A DNA stretch of 64,000 nucleotides from Brugia malayi. Its lineage: Eukaryota > Nematoda > Chromadorea > Rhabditida > Onchocercidae. The position numbers and the translations under genes were made by a program. Below are positions 37,385 to 49,100 of the stretch, in pieces; the stretch's first letter is position 1; every line of letters begins with the position of its first letter. Under the pieces are notes generated by a model that worked only from the letters and a program-made list of their open reading frames with translations, searched no databases and was not told the DNA's origin. The stretch spans positions 22,316,721-22,380,720 of the forward strand of contig NW_025062479.1 in the NCBI RefSeq assembly GCF_000002995.4. Direction: 5' to 3'.

Positions 37385-37510
37385 ATGTCAAACGTACACG
37401 TGCGTTTAATTGTAGCATTAGGTCAAGTGATGTTGTACGTGGATAATATGAATGGTATCATAGCTCATATTGAAACAATTCAATGGCTTTATGAATTACT
37501 TGATTCACCG
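37385..37510 (+). pseudogene. Orphan FHOD-formin-like exon, copy d
   Basis: Mirror partner of copy a (31,654 and 37,385 sum to 69,039). Identical open frame and donor. Confidence 0.7.
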
Positions 37511-39507
37511 GTTAGTTTCCCTAATACTTCAATTTTTTTTTTTTTATTTTTTATCAAGAAAAAGTAAAAGTGATTTTTTTTTTTTTTAATTTTTAAAAAT
37601 AATCAATTAATTGTTTCTTGCTCTGTATTATTCATAAATCTTTTTTTTTTCCGATTAAAAATAAAAGAAATTTTTTTTTTTTTTTTTTTTTTTTGCATTA
37701 AATCTTTGAATGAATTATGTAATAATAAGACTATGAGTCATTCTTTAGTTGATTTAAAAAATAAAAATATAAAAAATATTAGAAATGTTAGAAATTTCAA
37801 TTGTAAACCAAAGTATTATTCAATTTAATTAATTTCTGCAATGAAAGTTTGCTTCAAAGTAAACTTTTAAAGTTTAAAGTTAACATAAAATGTCAAAAAA
37901 AGTCAATAAAATGTCAGCAGATCAAGTGTAATGCAAATAAAAGTAATCAATTAAGTTCAATAAATGTTCATTTTTAAATGATAATTGAAGTCATTTGTAA
38001 TTGCAAACTCAATTAATTTTTACATTGAAAATTTGCTTTGAAGTCAATTTCTAAAACTTTTTTTTTTTGCATAAAATCTTAATAATCCTTAACAAAATAT
38101 GAGCTGATTGAAATCATTTGTAATTGCAAACTCAATTAATTTTTACATTGAAAATTTAAAAAAGTTTTTCTAAATCTTGTTTTAATTGAATTCTGCCAAT
38201 GCTAGAAAAATATAATTCATTTAAAAATGAATGTTTTTTGAACTTAATTGATTACATTCATTTACATCTTAGTTGATCTGCTGACATTTTATTTACTATT
38301 TTTGAAATTTATATTAACTTTAAACTTTAAAAGTTAACTTTTGAGCAAATTTTCATTGCAGAAATTAATTAAATCTGTAAGTATAATTGATTTCAATTAT
38401 TTTTTAAGTATTAAAATTAATTTCAGTCACAATTCTAGATAGGTTTACTTAAGAAATTTCGACAGGTTTTAAAAGTTTTAATAAATTAAATATTAAAAAC
38501 GATTTAATTTTTATTAATTCTGTTTCAATTAAAATCTGCAAATGCTGGAAAAATACAATTCATTTAAAAATGAACATTTATTGAACTTAATTGATTACTT
38601 TTATTTGCATTACACTTGATCTGCTGACATTTTATTGACTTTTTTTGACATTTTATGTTAACTTTAAACTTTAAAAGTTTACTTTAAAGCAAACTTTCAT
38701 TGCAGAAATTAATTAAATTGAATAATACTTTGGTAAAGTTTCGTTTTACAATTGAAATTTCTAACATTTCTAATATTTTTTATATTTTTATTTTTTAAAT
38801 CAACTAAAGAATGACTCATAGTCTTATTATTACATAATTCATACAAAGATTTAATGCAAAAAAAAAAAAAAAAAAAAATTTCTTTTATTTTTTTATCGGA
38901 AAAAAAAAGATTTATGAATAATATCGAGCAAGAAACAATTAATTGATTATTTTTAAAAATTAAAAAAAAAAAATTCACTTTTACTTTTTCTTGATAAAAA
39001 ATAAAAAAAAAAAAATTGAAGTATTAGGGAAACTAACCGGTGAATCAAGTAATTCAATAAGCCAAAATTTTTTGTTTCTTCCCTTGTTCAAGTAATAAAA
39101 ATTGATACAAAATGAATAATTTTCACGGCGATTTACTGCTAATTGGTAATTATGACTAATTTCCAATGTCAAAAATGAATTTCTAACCACTTTATTTCCT
39201 CATTTTAATTTAGTCCCAAACTCTATTTATATTGATAGCGTATATGAAAATGTTTGGCATATGGAGATGCTAATTTTCGCAATAATCATGGTTTCGTAAC
39301 GCAAATAGCAAACATTGTCATCCACCAATACATCACAATTTTAGCAAACCAATTATGAACCCAGGGTTTCGGCGTGGTTTGCTAAATTTTTCTTGGTTTC
39401 GCTAGAATACTATGATTTGTCTTGTGTTACCGCTGAAGGCTTGGTATAAAACAATTTCATCCATAAGGCATTATTATCTTTTTGTTTTGAAAATAGCGCA
39501 ATTGAAA

Positions 39508-39588
39508 ATGCTAAGAAAAACGTTCAATTTCATTGATTTTAAAGAAGATGATCCGGTTCCTAGTCCTAGTAAAGGCAGTAATTTTTGA
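39508..39588 (+). other. Short protein-like ORF inside the repeated unit (26 codons)
   Basis: ATG-started frame containing FNFIDFKEDDPVPSPSKG and then a stop. It looks more like coding sequence than its surroundings and is repeated in every unit (minus strand near 29,450-29,530 and in units 2 and 3). No family recognised; it may be another orphan exon. Confidence 0.3.
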
Positions 39589-39722
39589 GAAGACATAGAA
39601 TATTGTTTGTTTCATTTCCTTTTCTAATCGGTTTTGATAGTTTTGTATAATACTTCATAATGTTTTAATCGCATATGTATGTTTTTTCATCTCGAGTCTC
39701 TTTTCAAATGAATCAGTTTCTA

Positions 39723-39757
<35 letters not shown>

Positions 39758-40204
39758 GTAGTAGTAGTAGTAGCAATAGTATTTGTCAGTTTCGCATAAA
39801 ATCCTCAAGGGCAAAAAACCAATAAATATATCATCAGGCTAACAATGAAGCGTATAATATCGTCTCTATCAACCATAGTACACGAATTAAATCGAAATAT
39901 AGACGTGTACAAGTATAAATCAAAAAAAAAGTGACATACACATTTATTTATACAAAATACTATAATAAATATACTCTCTTATATATACATTAATATAGGT
40001 GTATAACTTTTTTTCCCAAACAAAACTAATTTCAACGAAACAAAAATTATAGTTATTTAATTGCCGTTCTTTTTAATTCCATTTAATCCATCAAAATCAT
40101 TAAATGCAAAACATCTTTAATAGACATTTGCTTTAGTAAACAAAATTGCTAACCATAGGTTTTATTCATCGAGATGTATCCTAAATTATTGGTTTAATTG
40201 CAAA

Positions 40205-40733
40205 ATTACTACTTAAAATTAACTTAGATTGCGAAAAAAAGATTGCAAAGCAAAAATTTCAATGAAATGACTCATCGTTTGCAATAATTTTAGGACAATG
40301 CCTTTTTCTTTAAAAAAAATTTTTATTTAAAGTTTGAAGCTTTTATTTAAAGAAATTAGAAATATTTCGTACAGTGTCTTTATGATTATCTTTTAAGACA
40401 ATTTCATGCATTTTTTACTCTTATTAGATTGCTTTTGTAGGAGTCAAAAACTTCATTTATTAACAGTTTATCAGTGAATATGCTAAAGAAAGAATGGAAT
40501 ACACGTAAACGGTGATATGATCATATTATCTGGTAAAATTACTTCTGGTAAATTTTTAAACAATTGTTTACAAACAATTGTATTATTATTTAAAAATTGT
40601 AAATAATAAAAGATATTGATTCTTAAATAATTGATTATTAGACATATAATATTAAGCTCATTACAACAATATTTTAATGATTGATTGATAAATTATTAGA
40701 ATTAATAGCAAATCAAATTTTGCTATTAATAAT
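40205..40733 (+). pseudogene. Copy of an Ig-gene exon segment with a frameshift (right arm)
   Basis: Mirror of 28,309-28,835. The exon equivalent 40,441-40,547 begins GAGTCAAAAAC after TTTGTAG and ends before GTAAAT, but carries the same extra base and reaches TGA at CGG TGA. Because both arms share the lesion, it predates the arm duplication. Confidence 0.85.
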
Positions 40734-41392
40734 TCATGTAAAAAGAGCAATATAATTATATTTAATAAACAAATTTAATTACATTAAACATTAACTGATT
40801 GTAAATTGTTAAACATATGAAAATATTCATAATACTTTTTGTTTAAAATCATTTTGAATTTAATTTTAAAGTAATATCAGTTAACATTATTTTTTTTTTT
40901 TTGTTAATTTTAAAATAATATTAGTTAATGCTTGAAGTAATTTTTTAAACTATCAATTACTCAAATTATATTGAAAAATACATTATTGATTGATTTAAAT
41001 AATACAATTTGAATAATTGATAGTTTTGAAAATTATTTCAAGCATTAATTGATATTGTTTTAAAATTAGCAAAAATGATAAGTAAATAAGCAAATTGAAG
41101 TAATTTTTAAAACTATCAATTATTCAAATTGTATTATTTTTTTTGCTAATTTCTAAAATAATATCAGTCAGTGCTTGAAATAATTTTTTAGACTATCAAT
41201 TACTCAAATTATATTGAAAAATACATTATTGGTTGATTTAAAAAACAAAAATGAATTTTTTGCAACATTCATATGCAAATTTCAAAAAATTATAAAATTT
41301 GCAACATTCATATGCAAATTTATTTACTAAGAAAAAAAACTAATTTATTTGATTCAAATTATTGCAACGCATCATTTGCATGCTTCTATCAG

Positions 41393-43304
41393 ATGTGGTA
41401 CGGCAGATCGCAAGAAGGAGTCCCGCAATTACAACAGCGACTTGCGTTGGATGCTGTATGGGTTGTACCAGGAGATATTCGCAAACAGTATTTGAAGGTT
41501 CCAATTAATTTAATTAACCATAATTAATTGCTAAAAAAGCATATTTATATTTATGCATAAAAAAAACAGAAAAATGTGAAAGGAAAAACATATTGAGATT
41601 ATTTGAGAACATTTTTATACCTGCATTAAATTATTGAGAAATTTCAATGTATTATTATGATTTAAAAAAAAAAGAAATTGATGAAAAAAAAAAAAAGGTT
41701 TAAACGTAAAAGAATAAATTTTGCTAAAAAATATTTTAATGATTTATTTGAAATTAAATATTTTCAAAGTTTTTCTTGACTATATTTAACCATTTTTTTT
41801 TTATTTTGGTTTTCATTTAAGCATGAATTGCGTGCTGATAGATTAGAAGCTAAAGTATATTTAAAGTGGTCAGCAAATATTGGTATTAAAAATCGAGTAA
41901 AAATTGTGCTTGAAAATGGATATTCATGTAATGCACCTGCATGTTTACTTACTGCATTCTCGAATATCTTTCGCAAACTTATTTCAGCACAAGTAAATTT
42001 TAATTGAATTAATTAATATTTGTTGTACAAAATTTGTAATTATTTAAATATTTGGTCATTTCCTTTTTTAAAATATATATATATATAATTAAACTAATGA
42101 AAGTTAAATAACTTTAAATGGGTAACTATCCTAGAAAGATTATATTTAGGCAACACAGGAAACACTTTCATCGGGTAAAGAAATCACAGTTCATTTAAAT
42201 GGTATGCCAAATATTACGAATGCCGGTCTCTATAATGTGGTAGCTTTCATTCAAAGTGGACAAATCAAATTTTTAGAAAGTGAATTAGAGAATGTTCTAA
42301 TAGCAGCTAATGATCTTCAAGTAAGTATATTAAAGTTAACTTAATAATAAAGAATTTAGGAATTAAAATAATGCTTTTTTTAAAAAAAGAAAAAAAAAAA
42401 AGATGAAATCAAGAAAGAAACAGTTGACAAAGTCAAATGTATCAAAAATAGGCGAAACGAAGAATTGATAAGCTAATAGGTAATCAAGATAAAACCAATA
42501 CAGATGGAACAAAATGACTGAATTCTGAAAATATACCTTAACAAAAAATTTTTAAATGATATAGAAAAAAAATTATAGTGATTCAATAGAGGCAAATAAT
42601 CTTTTTAATAATTAAAATAAATGACAAGCAAATCTTTCTATCCAATAAAATTATAGTTATGATCAGTAGATATGATTGTGTTTGCAGTAAAAAAGTTTTC
42701 AGGTGACTTCATTGGTATCATTAATTTGTGAAGAAATGACTGAACGCATATTAGAAAATACATCACCACCAATTTCATTACTTTACTCTGCTATTGCTTG
42801 TTTACCTCCGTTTGTTTAATTAATTTTTTCATTTTAAATCATATAATCAGGTGTATATATCAATGTTTACCTGTTTATAGCTTCAAAGCTTCTAGCAGAT
42901 TTTGTCATCTTTTAATAGAAAAAGAACAAGTCTAATTGCTGCACGAAATTTTGTTATAATCTTGAATGAGACAATAATATTATTCTCAAAAAAAAATTAT
43001 TTTATCGTAATTTTTTTTTTATCATTAATTTTTATCTTACATTTAGACAATCACAATATCGTAATATGGTTGTTGATGGTGCAGCAATAAAATTTCATGA
43101 TATTCTGGCAAGCCCAAAATTTTCAGAAGTAAAAAAAAAAAGAAAAGAAATAATTTCTTTTCTATATTTTTTTGTTTTGTTTTTGTTTGTTTTCATTATT
43201 ATTTCAAAGCAATTAACTAAATGTAAAAATTTTTTTTTTTACATTTAATTAAAGAAAAAAAAAATGGAAAAGTTGCTCAAATTTAAAAGAATTAATATTC
43301 TTCT

Positions 43305-43353
<49 letters not shown>

Positions 43354-44840
43354 TTTCCTTTCCTTTTTTTTTAGTTATCATTCGAATTGCTTTACGCACT
43401 TATTTCTTCACCAGTATTACAAGGACCTCAATGGGTATTAGAAATTTATGAAGCGATCATATTTTGGCTTCAAAATAATCCTGAACATATTTGTTATGCG
43501 TCAGCTCTTTTGGATAATGTTAATTTCAAGGAAATTATTCATGTGGCTGATAATGTTTGCTATTTATTTCCTTCCTATTTGCTTCATTTAATTTTTTTTT
43601 TTTTTTTTTAAAAAAAAAACTTGGGATTATAAGGATTATTAAAGAAATGGCAGATAAATTATTCAAATTAAATTTTTATAAATTCGAAAAAAAAAAAATT
43701 GTTTTTTTAAAATTTTTCTAGCGTCAAGAAATAATGAAGAAATCATTGGAGGTGCCAGATTTGGGACCAATTGTGCAACTGTTTTTAATGGATGCAGTTT
43801 ATGCCAAATTTATGGTTTTCACTTGTTTTATTTTTTGAATTTTTTAACAAATATGTCAATTTCATAATATGAAAAGAAAAATTTGCAATCATTTAAATTT
43901 GTACATTGCAAATGTTTGCGAAACAAACAAAAAAAAAAAAAAAATCAATTTTATAAGTATATGATTAAAATTAAATATTAAAAATTTAGAATAAAATAGC
44001 TACCTAAAATTTAAAAATTATAGGATGGTTTGACGTCACCAGAAAATCGCAATCAACCATTATCATCGCCCATCTATACGGTGTCTGGTGCAGAAAATGC
44101 AGTTACACCAACTCCATTAAGAGGAACATTAGGATTAGCACCATCACCTCTTGGATCATATATCATTCCACCTTTTGATTCGGTATCATCTGCAACAACC
44201 AGAAGTATTAGTAATGAAACATCCGTATCAGTTAACAAAAATTGGCGTCCAGCTCAACAGCTTCCAATAGGATCTGGTAGTTGTTAACAGTTTTTAAAAC
44301 AATCTTACGTAATTTACCCAACCTAGGAAAAAACTAGTGATAGTAGACGAGAACTTTGGGCTGAAATTTTAGCTCAACAATCAAAGCATGTCTAAAAGTG
44401 GACATGTAACAGGTGAAATGATTCCACTCCAAAGTAGCACTGCTCCCTCAATATTACCACCAAAAAGCTCTCGTGATTCGATTTGTACGGTAATTACAGC
44501 ACATAATGATCCGGTACTCATCTACTCAAATGTTCCTATTACTACTGCTGCTGCTAGCGATGGTACTGCTGGTGCTATCGGTGGTTGTGCTATCGGTGGT
44601 GGTGCTATTGGCGATGGTGCTACTGGTAGCGGTAGGGGTGAACAGGAAAGATCAGGCGCTATCAAAAGCTCTCCAACACTAGAATCAGCTGAAATTCGAA
44701 CAAGTAGCAGTCAAGAATCGGAATCAAGTTCGAAACGACGACCTAAATTTGAGCAAATCCTATTACGAACTGAACCACCAGGAAGTCGCAAAGAATTACG
44801 TAAGAAACGACAGGCACGTGAAAAAACTGACACGAAGTGA
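41393..44840 (+). CDS. BTB-BACK domain protein, copy 2 (right arm)
   Basis: Exons: 41,393-41,497 (ATG directly after TATCAG), 41,822-41,992, 42,150-42,320, 42,703-42,813, about 42,896-42,952, 43,047-43,128, 43,375-43,554, 43,722-43,814 and 44,024-44,276, with a long tail ORF 44,388-44,840. Exons 1-4 join in phase 0. BTB: KIVLENGYSCNAPACLL, FSNIFRKLI, ITVHLNGMPNITNAGLYNVV, FLESELENVLIAANDLQV. BACK: FHDILASPKFSE, LSFELLYALISSP, EIYEAIIFWLQNNPE. The tail is low-complexity (GAIGGCAIGGGAIGDG) and ends basic. There are two uncertain joins. Exon 5 to 6 needs a phase-2 donor not seen; without splicing, the poly(A) run breaks the frame here but not in copies 1 and 3. Exon 9 to the tail ORF is also out of phase, so the protein may instead end at TAA 44,285-44,287. 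No kelch repeats follow. Confidence 0.75.
43310..43351 (+). repeat. (CT)n microsatellite at the BACK-exon acceptor, copy 2
   Basis: A CT run merging into the pyrimidine tract that ends TTTTAG at 43,374, immediately before the exon encoding LSFELLYAL. It could act as an extended polypyrimidine tract. Confidence 0.95.
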
Positions 44841-46106
44841 TTAGAAATGATTTTTTTCATTTTTGTTTTGTTTTGTGAAAAACATTTAAATATATGAATT
44901 TAAATGCATATTTCTTGTTTAATTTTAAAATAAAAAAAAAGAAAATAATAAAATGATTAGATTGGAAAAGGTACAAGAAATTAACTTAAATAATGCTTAA
45001 TTAATTTAAACATTTTCTAAACTGACAATAAATAAATTTAATAATTAAATTATTGCAAGAAAAGACAAAAGCTATTTGTTATCTAAGTGAAAACAAACAA
45101 CAAAATTAATAAAAAAAAAAAGAAAAACCGATATCATTTTTAATTGATTTTTATTTTAATCTTACTTTTTGAAAATAAAATAAAAGAAAAAAAAATTTTT
45201 TTTCTTTATTAAAAAATACAAACTTAATATTAAAACAGAAAATTTGATGCTAAAAGCAAAAAGTTTAATGCCAGTTTTGACACATAATTTTATTTTACAT
45301 TTACTTCAATTTTATATACTTATTATTATTATTTTTATTGAATAACAATTACGATTTAGAATTGAATTAAATTAACAATTTTTGCATTACAATTTACAAT
45401 TTTGCAAAATATAAAATTCTACAGCAAAAATATTAAATTGCATTTGAATTACTGAATGAAATTATATTTTATTTAATCAAATTGTTCATTAAACTTACAA
45501 TCATACAAATAACAGTTGTCTCAGAATTAAATTTAATATAATATTTCATCACATATCGTAAAGTAACTAAAAGTAATATTTTAATTTTAAGTGATAAAGC
45601 CCAAATAATTGCGCCCAAAAAATCATTATTATAATTGCATTTTTAATTTTTTCCCATTAACAATTTTGCTCTTAATTTTTTTTTTTTTTTTTCAAATTAA
45701 ATACCATTTTTTATTATAACCTATCTTCGTCTTTTTTCCATCTTAAATTATATGCAAAAGATTTTGTCAAATTATTAAAAGGTGTTTAAAAATTTATTAT
45801 TTAAATCTGAAATATTGATCAATTAAAATCAAAAAAAAAAAAAAAATTTACTTAAATCTCTTATTCAAATATACCAAAATTTATAGCAGAATTTTTATTT
45901 TAGCATTTAAATTTTTAAAATTGACTTCTAGTATTAGGATAAAGTGATAATAATAATGATAAGTAATACTATGCATATATTGCAAATATTTTATTGCGTA
46001 TATCATAAAAAATGCATTTTTTTTTTTTTTTTTCAATTGGAAATTTTAATTAAAAGCAATTATTTATTGCCAATTTTTAATTTATCATAATTTTTAACAT
46101 AATATT
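44841..46106. other. Convergent 3' flanks of BTB copy 2 and the KLHL10-like gene
   Basis: AT-rich. The palindrome arm ends near 45,315; beyond it the sequence is unique in the window. A shortened, diverged version of this junction is found at 21,198-21,540. Confidence 0.6.
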
Positions 46107-49100
46107 TTAATTTGAATTATCACTTATATCTGTTATTTGAAAACTACTCGTTTCTTGAGATTCTGAAGATTCTATTTCACACGTCCAATTTTGCGTAGTT
46201 TCTGAATTTGTATTCGTATTGCAAAGCAATTCAGTTGGATCAGGCCAAGCTTTCAGTAGTACAACACGTAAAGCGCTACGTGAAACTGATAAATCACAAA
46301 TTCGTTCCCATTTTTTACCATCAAAACGTACCACTGTTTTAGTCACCGTTCTATTATAACCACCAATAGCATAAAAATAATTTCCCATTCTGCACATTGC
46401 AAAATTTGATCTTAAAAAAAAATTAAAAGAAAAGGGAATAATTTAATTCAATAATTTATGTTAGAAACAGATAAATCTTAATAAAAAACTAAACAAAAAT
46501 AACTCAATTTTTTTTACTTTAATTTACAATCAGATCAATAATATTTTAAAGTAAAAATTTTGAAGCATAAAAGTTTTAAATAACTCTAATATTATCTTTT
46601 ATTACAACAAAAATTTTAGCGTAATTTGAATCATCCATGTTTTTTTTTTTTTTGAATAACAAATCAACAAAATTTTTTATTTATTGTTAAGCAAAAATTG
46701 CTAATGCTTTACTAGTACTTGCAGCAGTTATAGTTTTTGTAAAAGTTTAGAGATAATTTTTGAAATATTTCAAAAAAGTTTAAACCTTGGCATTGGCATT
46801 GATTCAACGTTTACAGTATGGGCACTTCCATTTCGTAGGATTTCTGCACTGCTTAATCGATTTGTACCATCGTATCCACCAGCGATTAGTATAAAATCTG
46901 TACTTGCTGCACATGCCAGGCCTAAAAAGTATTTGAAATTTTATTATTATACTTAAAATAATAATTTTTGCACTTGTATTCAGCAATTAATTTAAAACTT
47001 TATTTTTATTTTTTGTTTACATAACACTTATAAATTTTGTTTACAGTTCTTGATTAATAATTAACTGAACCATACATCTGGCCAAATATGCTGTTAATTA
47101 AAATGTGTAGAAAAAGAAACATTTCTCAAATTTTTCTTTGCATTAAAATTTCCAGCCAGTTAGTAAGTAAATATGAATAGGAAGGACTACGATGTTAATT
47201 TAAACAATTTGTAATAATTTAATTTAAATTGATAAATTTTATTTGATAAAAATAAACTTTTCATTGCATGATTTACCGGATCTTGGTGAGCTCATATGTG
47301 CAACTTCAGTCCAAATATCCGTTTCTGGTGTATACATTTCAACCGTTTGTAATACCGTTTCACCGGTATAACCACCAGCTACGTACATTTTACCACCCAT
47401 AGCACATGCTGCTGCATCTGATCGTCGTTGTGTCATATTTCTTGAATTAAATTTAAGAAATGATAATAGCAATCATTAATATTTCAATTATTTTTAAGAC
47501 ATTTCAACAAATTCTTTTATTAAATTATACTGATAAAAAAAGGAAAAAAAACAAATTAAATGATAAGAAAAAAATATAATAACCGAATTTTTGTCCATTG
47601 ATTTCTGTTGATATCATACATTTCAGCAGTTCGAAGTCTCGATCTACCATCTGAACCACCGGCAACAATAATTGTACCATTAATTTCACATGCTGATATA
47701 TAACATCTACAAAGATTTCATCCAATTTTTTTCTTTTTAAATAATATATATATATATATATTCTATCAAATATATATTAAAATAGTATGTATTAAATAAA
47801 ATATATTTTCTTATTCTTCATAATATTTTTTTATGATTTATTGATTTGTTTACAAAAAAAGGATTTATGATATATAATTATAAATCAAATTGAATGAAAA
47901 TGAAAAAAAAAGAAGCGAAAAATCCGTTGAAATAAAGCAGCTAAATAAGTAATTAACTATTTGAATATTTCAATTGTATTATTTTATTGCAGCAATATTA
48001 CAATTATTTATTCAACCTAAAATATAATTTTAAATGTTTGCTATTCTTGCCAAATTGCTAAATTTTTTTTTTTTTTTTTTGAAAGATTATATTGAATCTT
48101 ATCATAATTATATCATAATATATGATAAATTTTATCATTTTAATAGTTATACTAAAAAGTTTACCTTGCATAATTCATTGGAGCTAATTCAGACCATTCT
48201 TTTGTTTCACTATCATAACAACGTGTGCTATTAAAATATTGTGTTCCTTCAAAACCACCAATAACATATAATTTCTAAAGTTAACATTTTAAAATTGATA
48301 AATATAAATGATAAACAAATTCTATGTTATTTGAATATATACAAACGATAAAACATACTTAATAAAAACAGAATTTTATTAAACAAAAAAAAATCGTGGT
48401 AAAATTATTTTCTTCAATAAATAATTCTTTCCTCTATTAAACAAAATAACCAAATAAATATTAAATATTTAATAGTAAAATTTTTACATTATTGATAACG
48501 ATACATTCATGATAAGCTATATGACGTTTATCCTCAAGTGTCTTTGCACGTTGCCATTTATTAGTATTTATATTTAATACTTCTGCGACATTTGTTGGCC
48601 CTCTTTTCTCCCAGCCTCCAATTGCTAATAATAAATCACGTGGAATTCTCGTTTCCGTATTCATTGACCAAATCATGTTTTTTTGATCATCGATAATGTT
48701 TATTTTAAAATGTGTAAGATCTTTTTTAATTTCATTCTTCTGAAAATTTTCCATAATGGTTTACTTTATCTCCTCTTTTTTTTTTTCTGATTATTAATTT
48801 AATATTAACAAGTTTTTCTTATTGTCTTTTCTCTTTTATTGCCTCCTTTTCTTAATATTCAATATTTGTCCTTTTTAATATTGATTTTTAACTTTTTAAA
48901 TATTTTATATTAAATTATCTTTTTAATCAGTATTTTTTAATGCTTTTTAATATTGGTAATATACTTATATTAAATTCTGAAGTAAATGTTCAATTTAAAT
49001 TTGTTTCTTTCTTTCATAAACTAATGGAATATTTTGAATGAATTTTAACAGATATTAGTGATACATTTATAAATATTTCAAATTAATGATGTCTTGTTAA

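Larger units (their letters stand above)
35550..37985 (+). repeat. 974-bp direct tandem repeat, about 2.5 copies
   Basis: The FHOD-like exon starts at 36,411 and again at 37,385, 974 bp apart. The shared sequence extends on both sides (for example TTAAGTAACCCTATCTAGAATT near 36,152 and 37,126). It spans the join between the central spacer and the inner end of the right arm. Confidence 0.88.
37073..45315 (+). repeat. Right arm of the large inverted repeat (about 8.2 kb)
   Basis: Reverse complement of 23,725-31,967. From inside to outside it carries the FHOD-like exon, the repeat block, the gene-poor unit segment with its hairpin, the AAT run, the frameshifted Ig exon and BTB-BACK copy 2. It is distinguished from the left arm mainly by homopolymer lengths and a few substitutions, including two that change residues in the BTB-gene tail. 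Confidence 0.95.

Noticed and set aside
29321..39700. CRISPR array or transposon with LTRs as explanation of the repeats
   Set aside because: Units are kilobases long with nested inverted copies. There are no short evenly spaced direct repeats, no reverse transcriptase or transposase frames, and no recognisable LTR ends.
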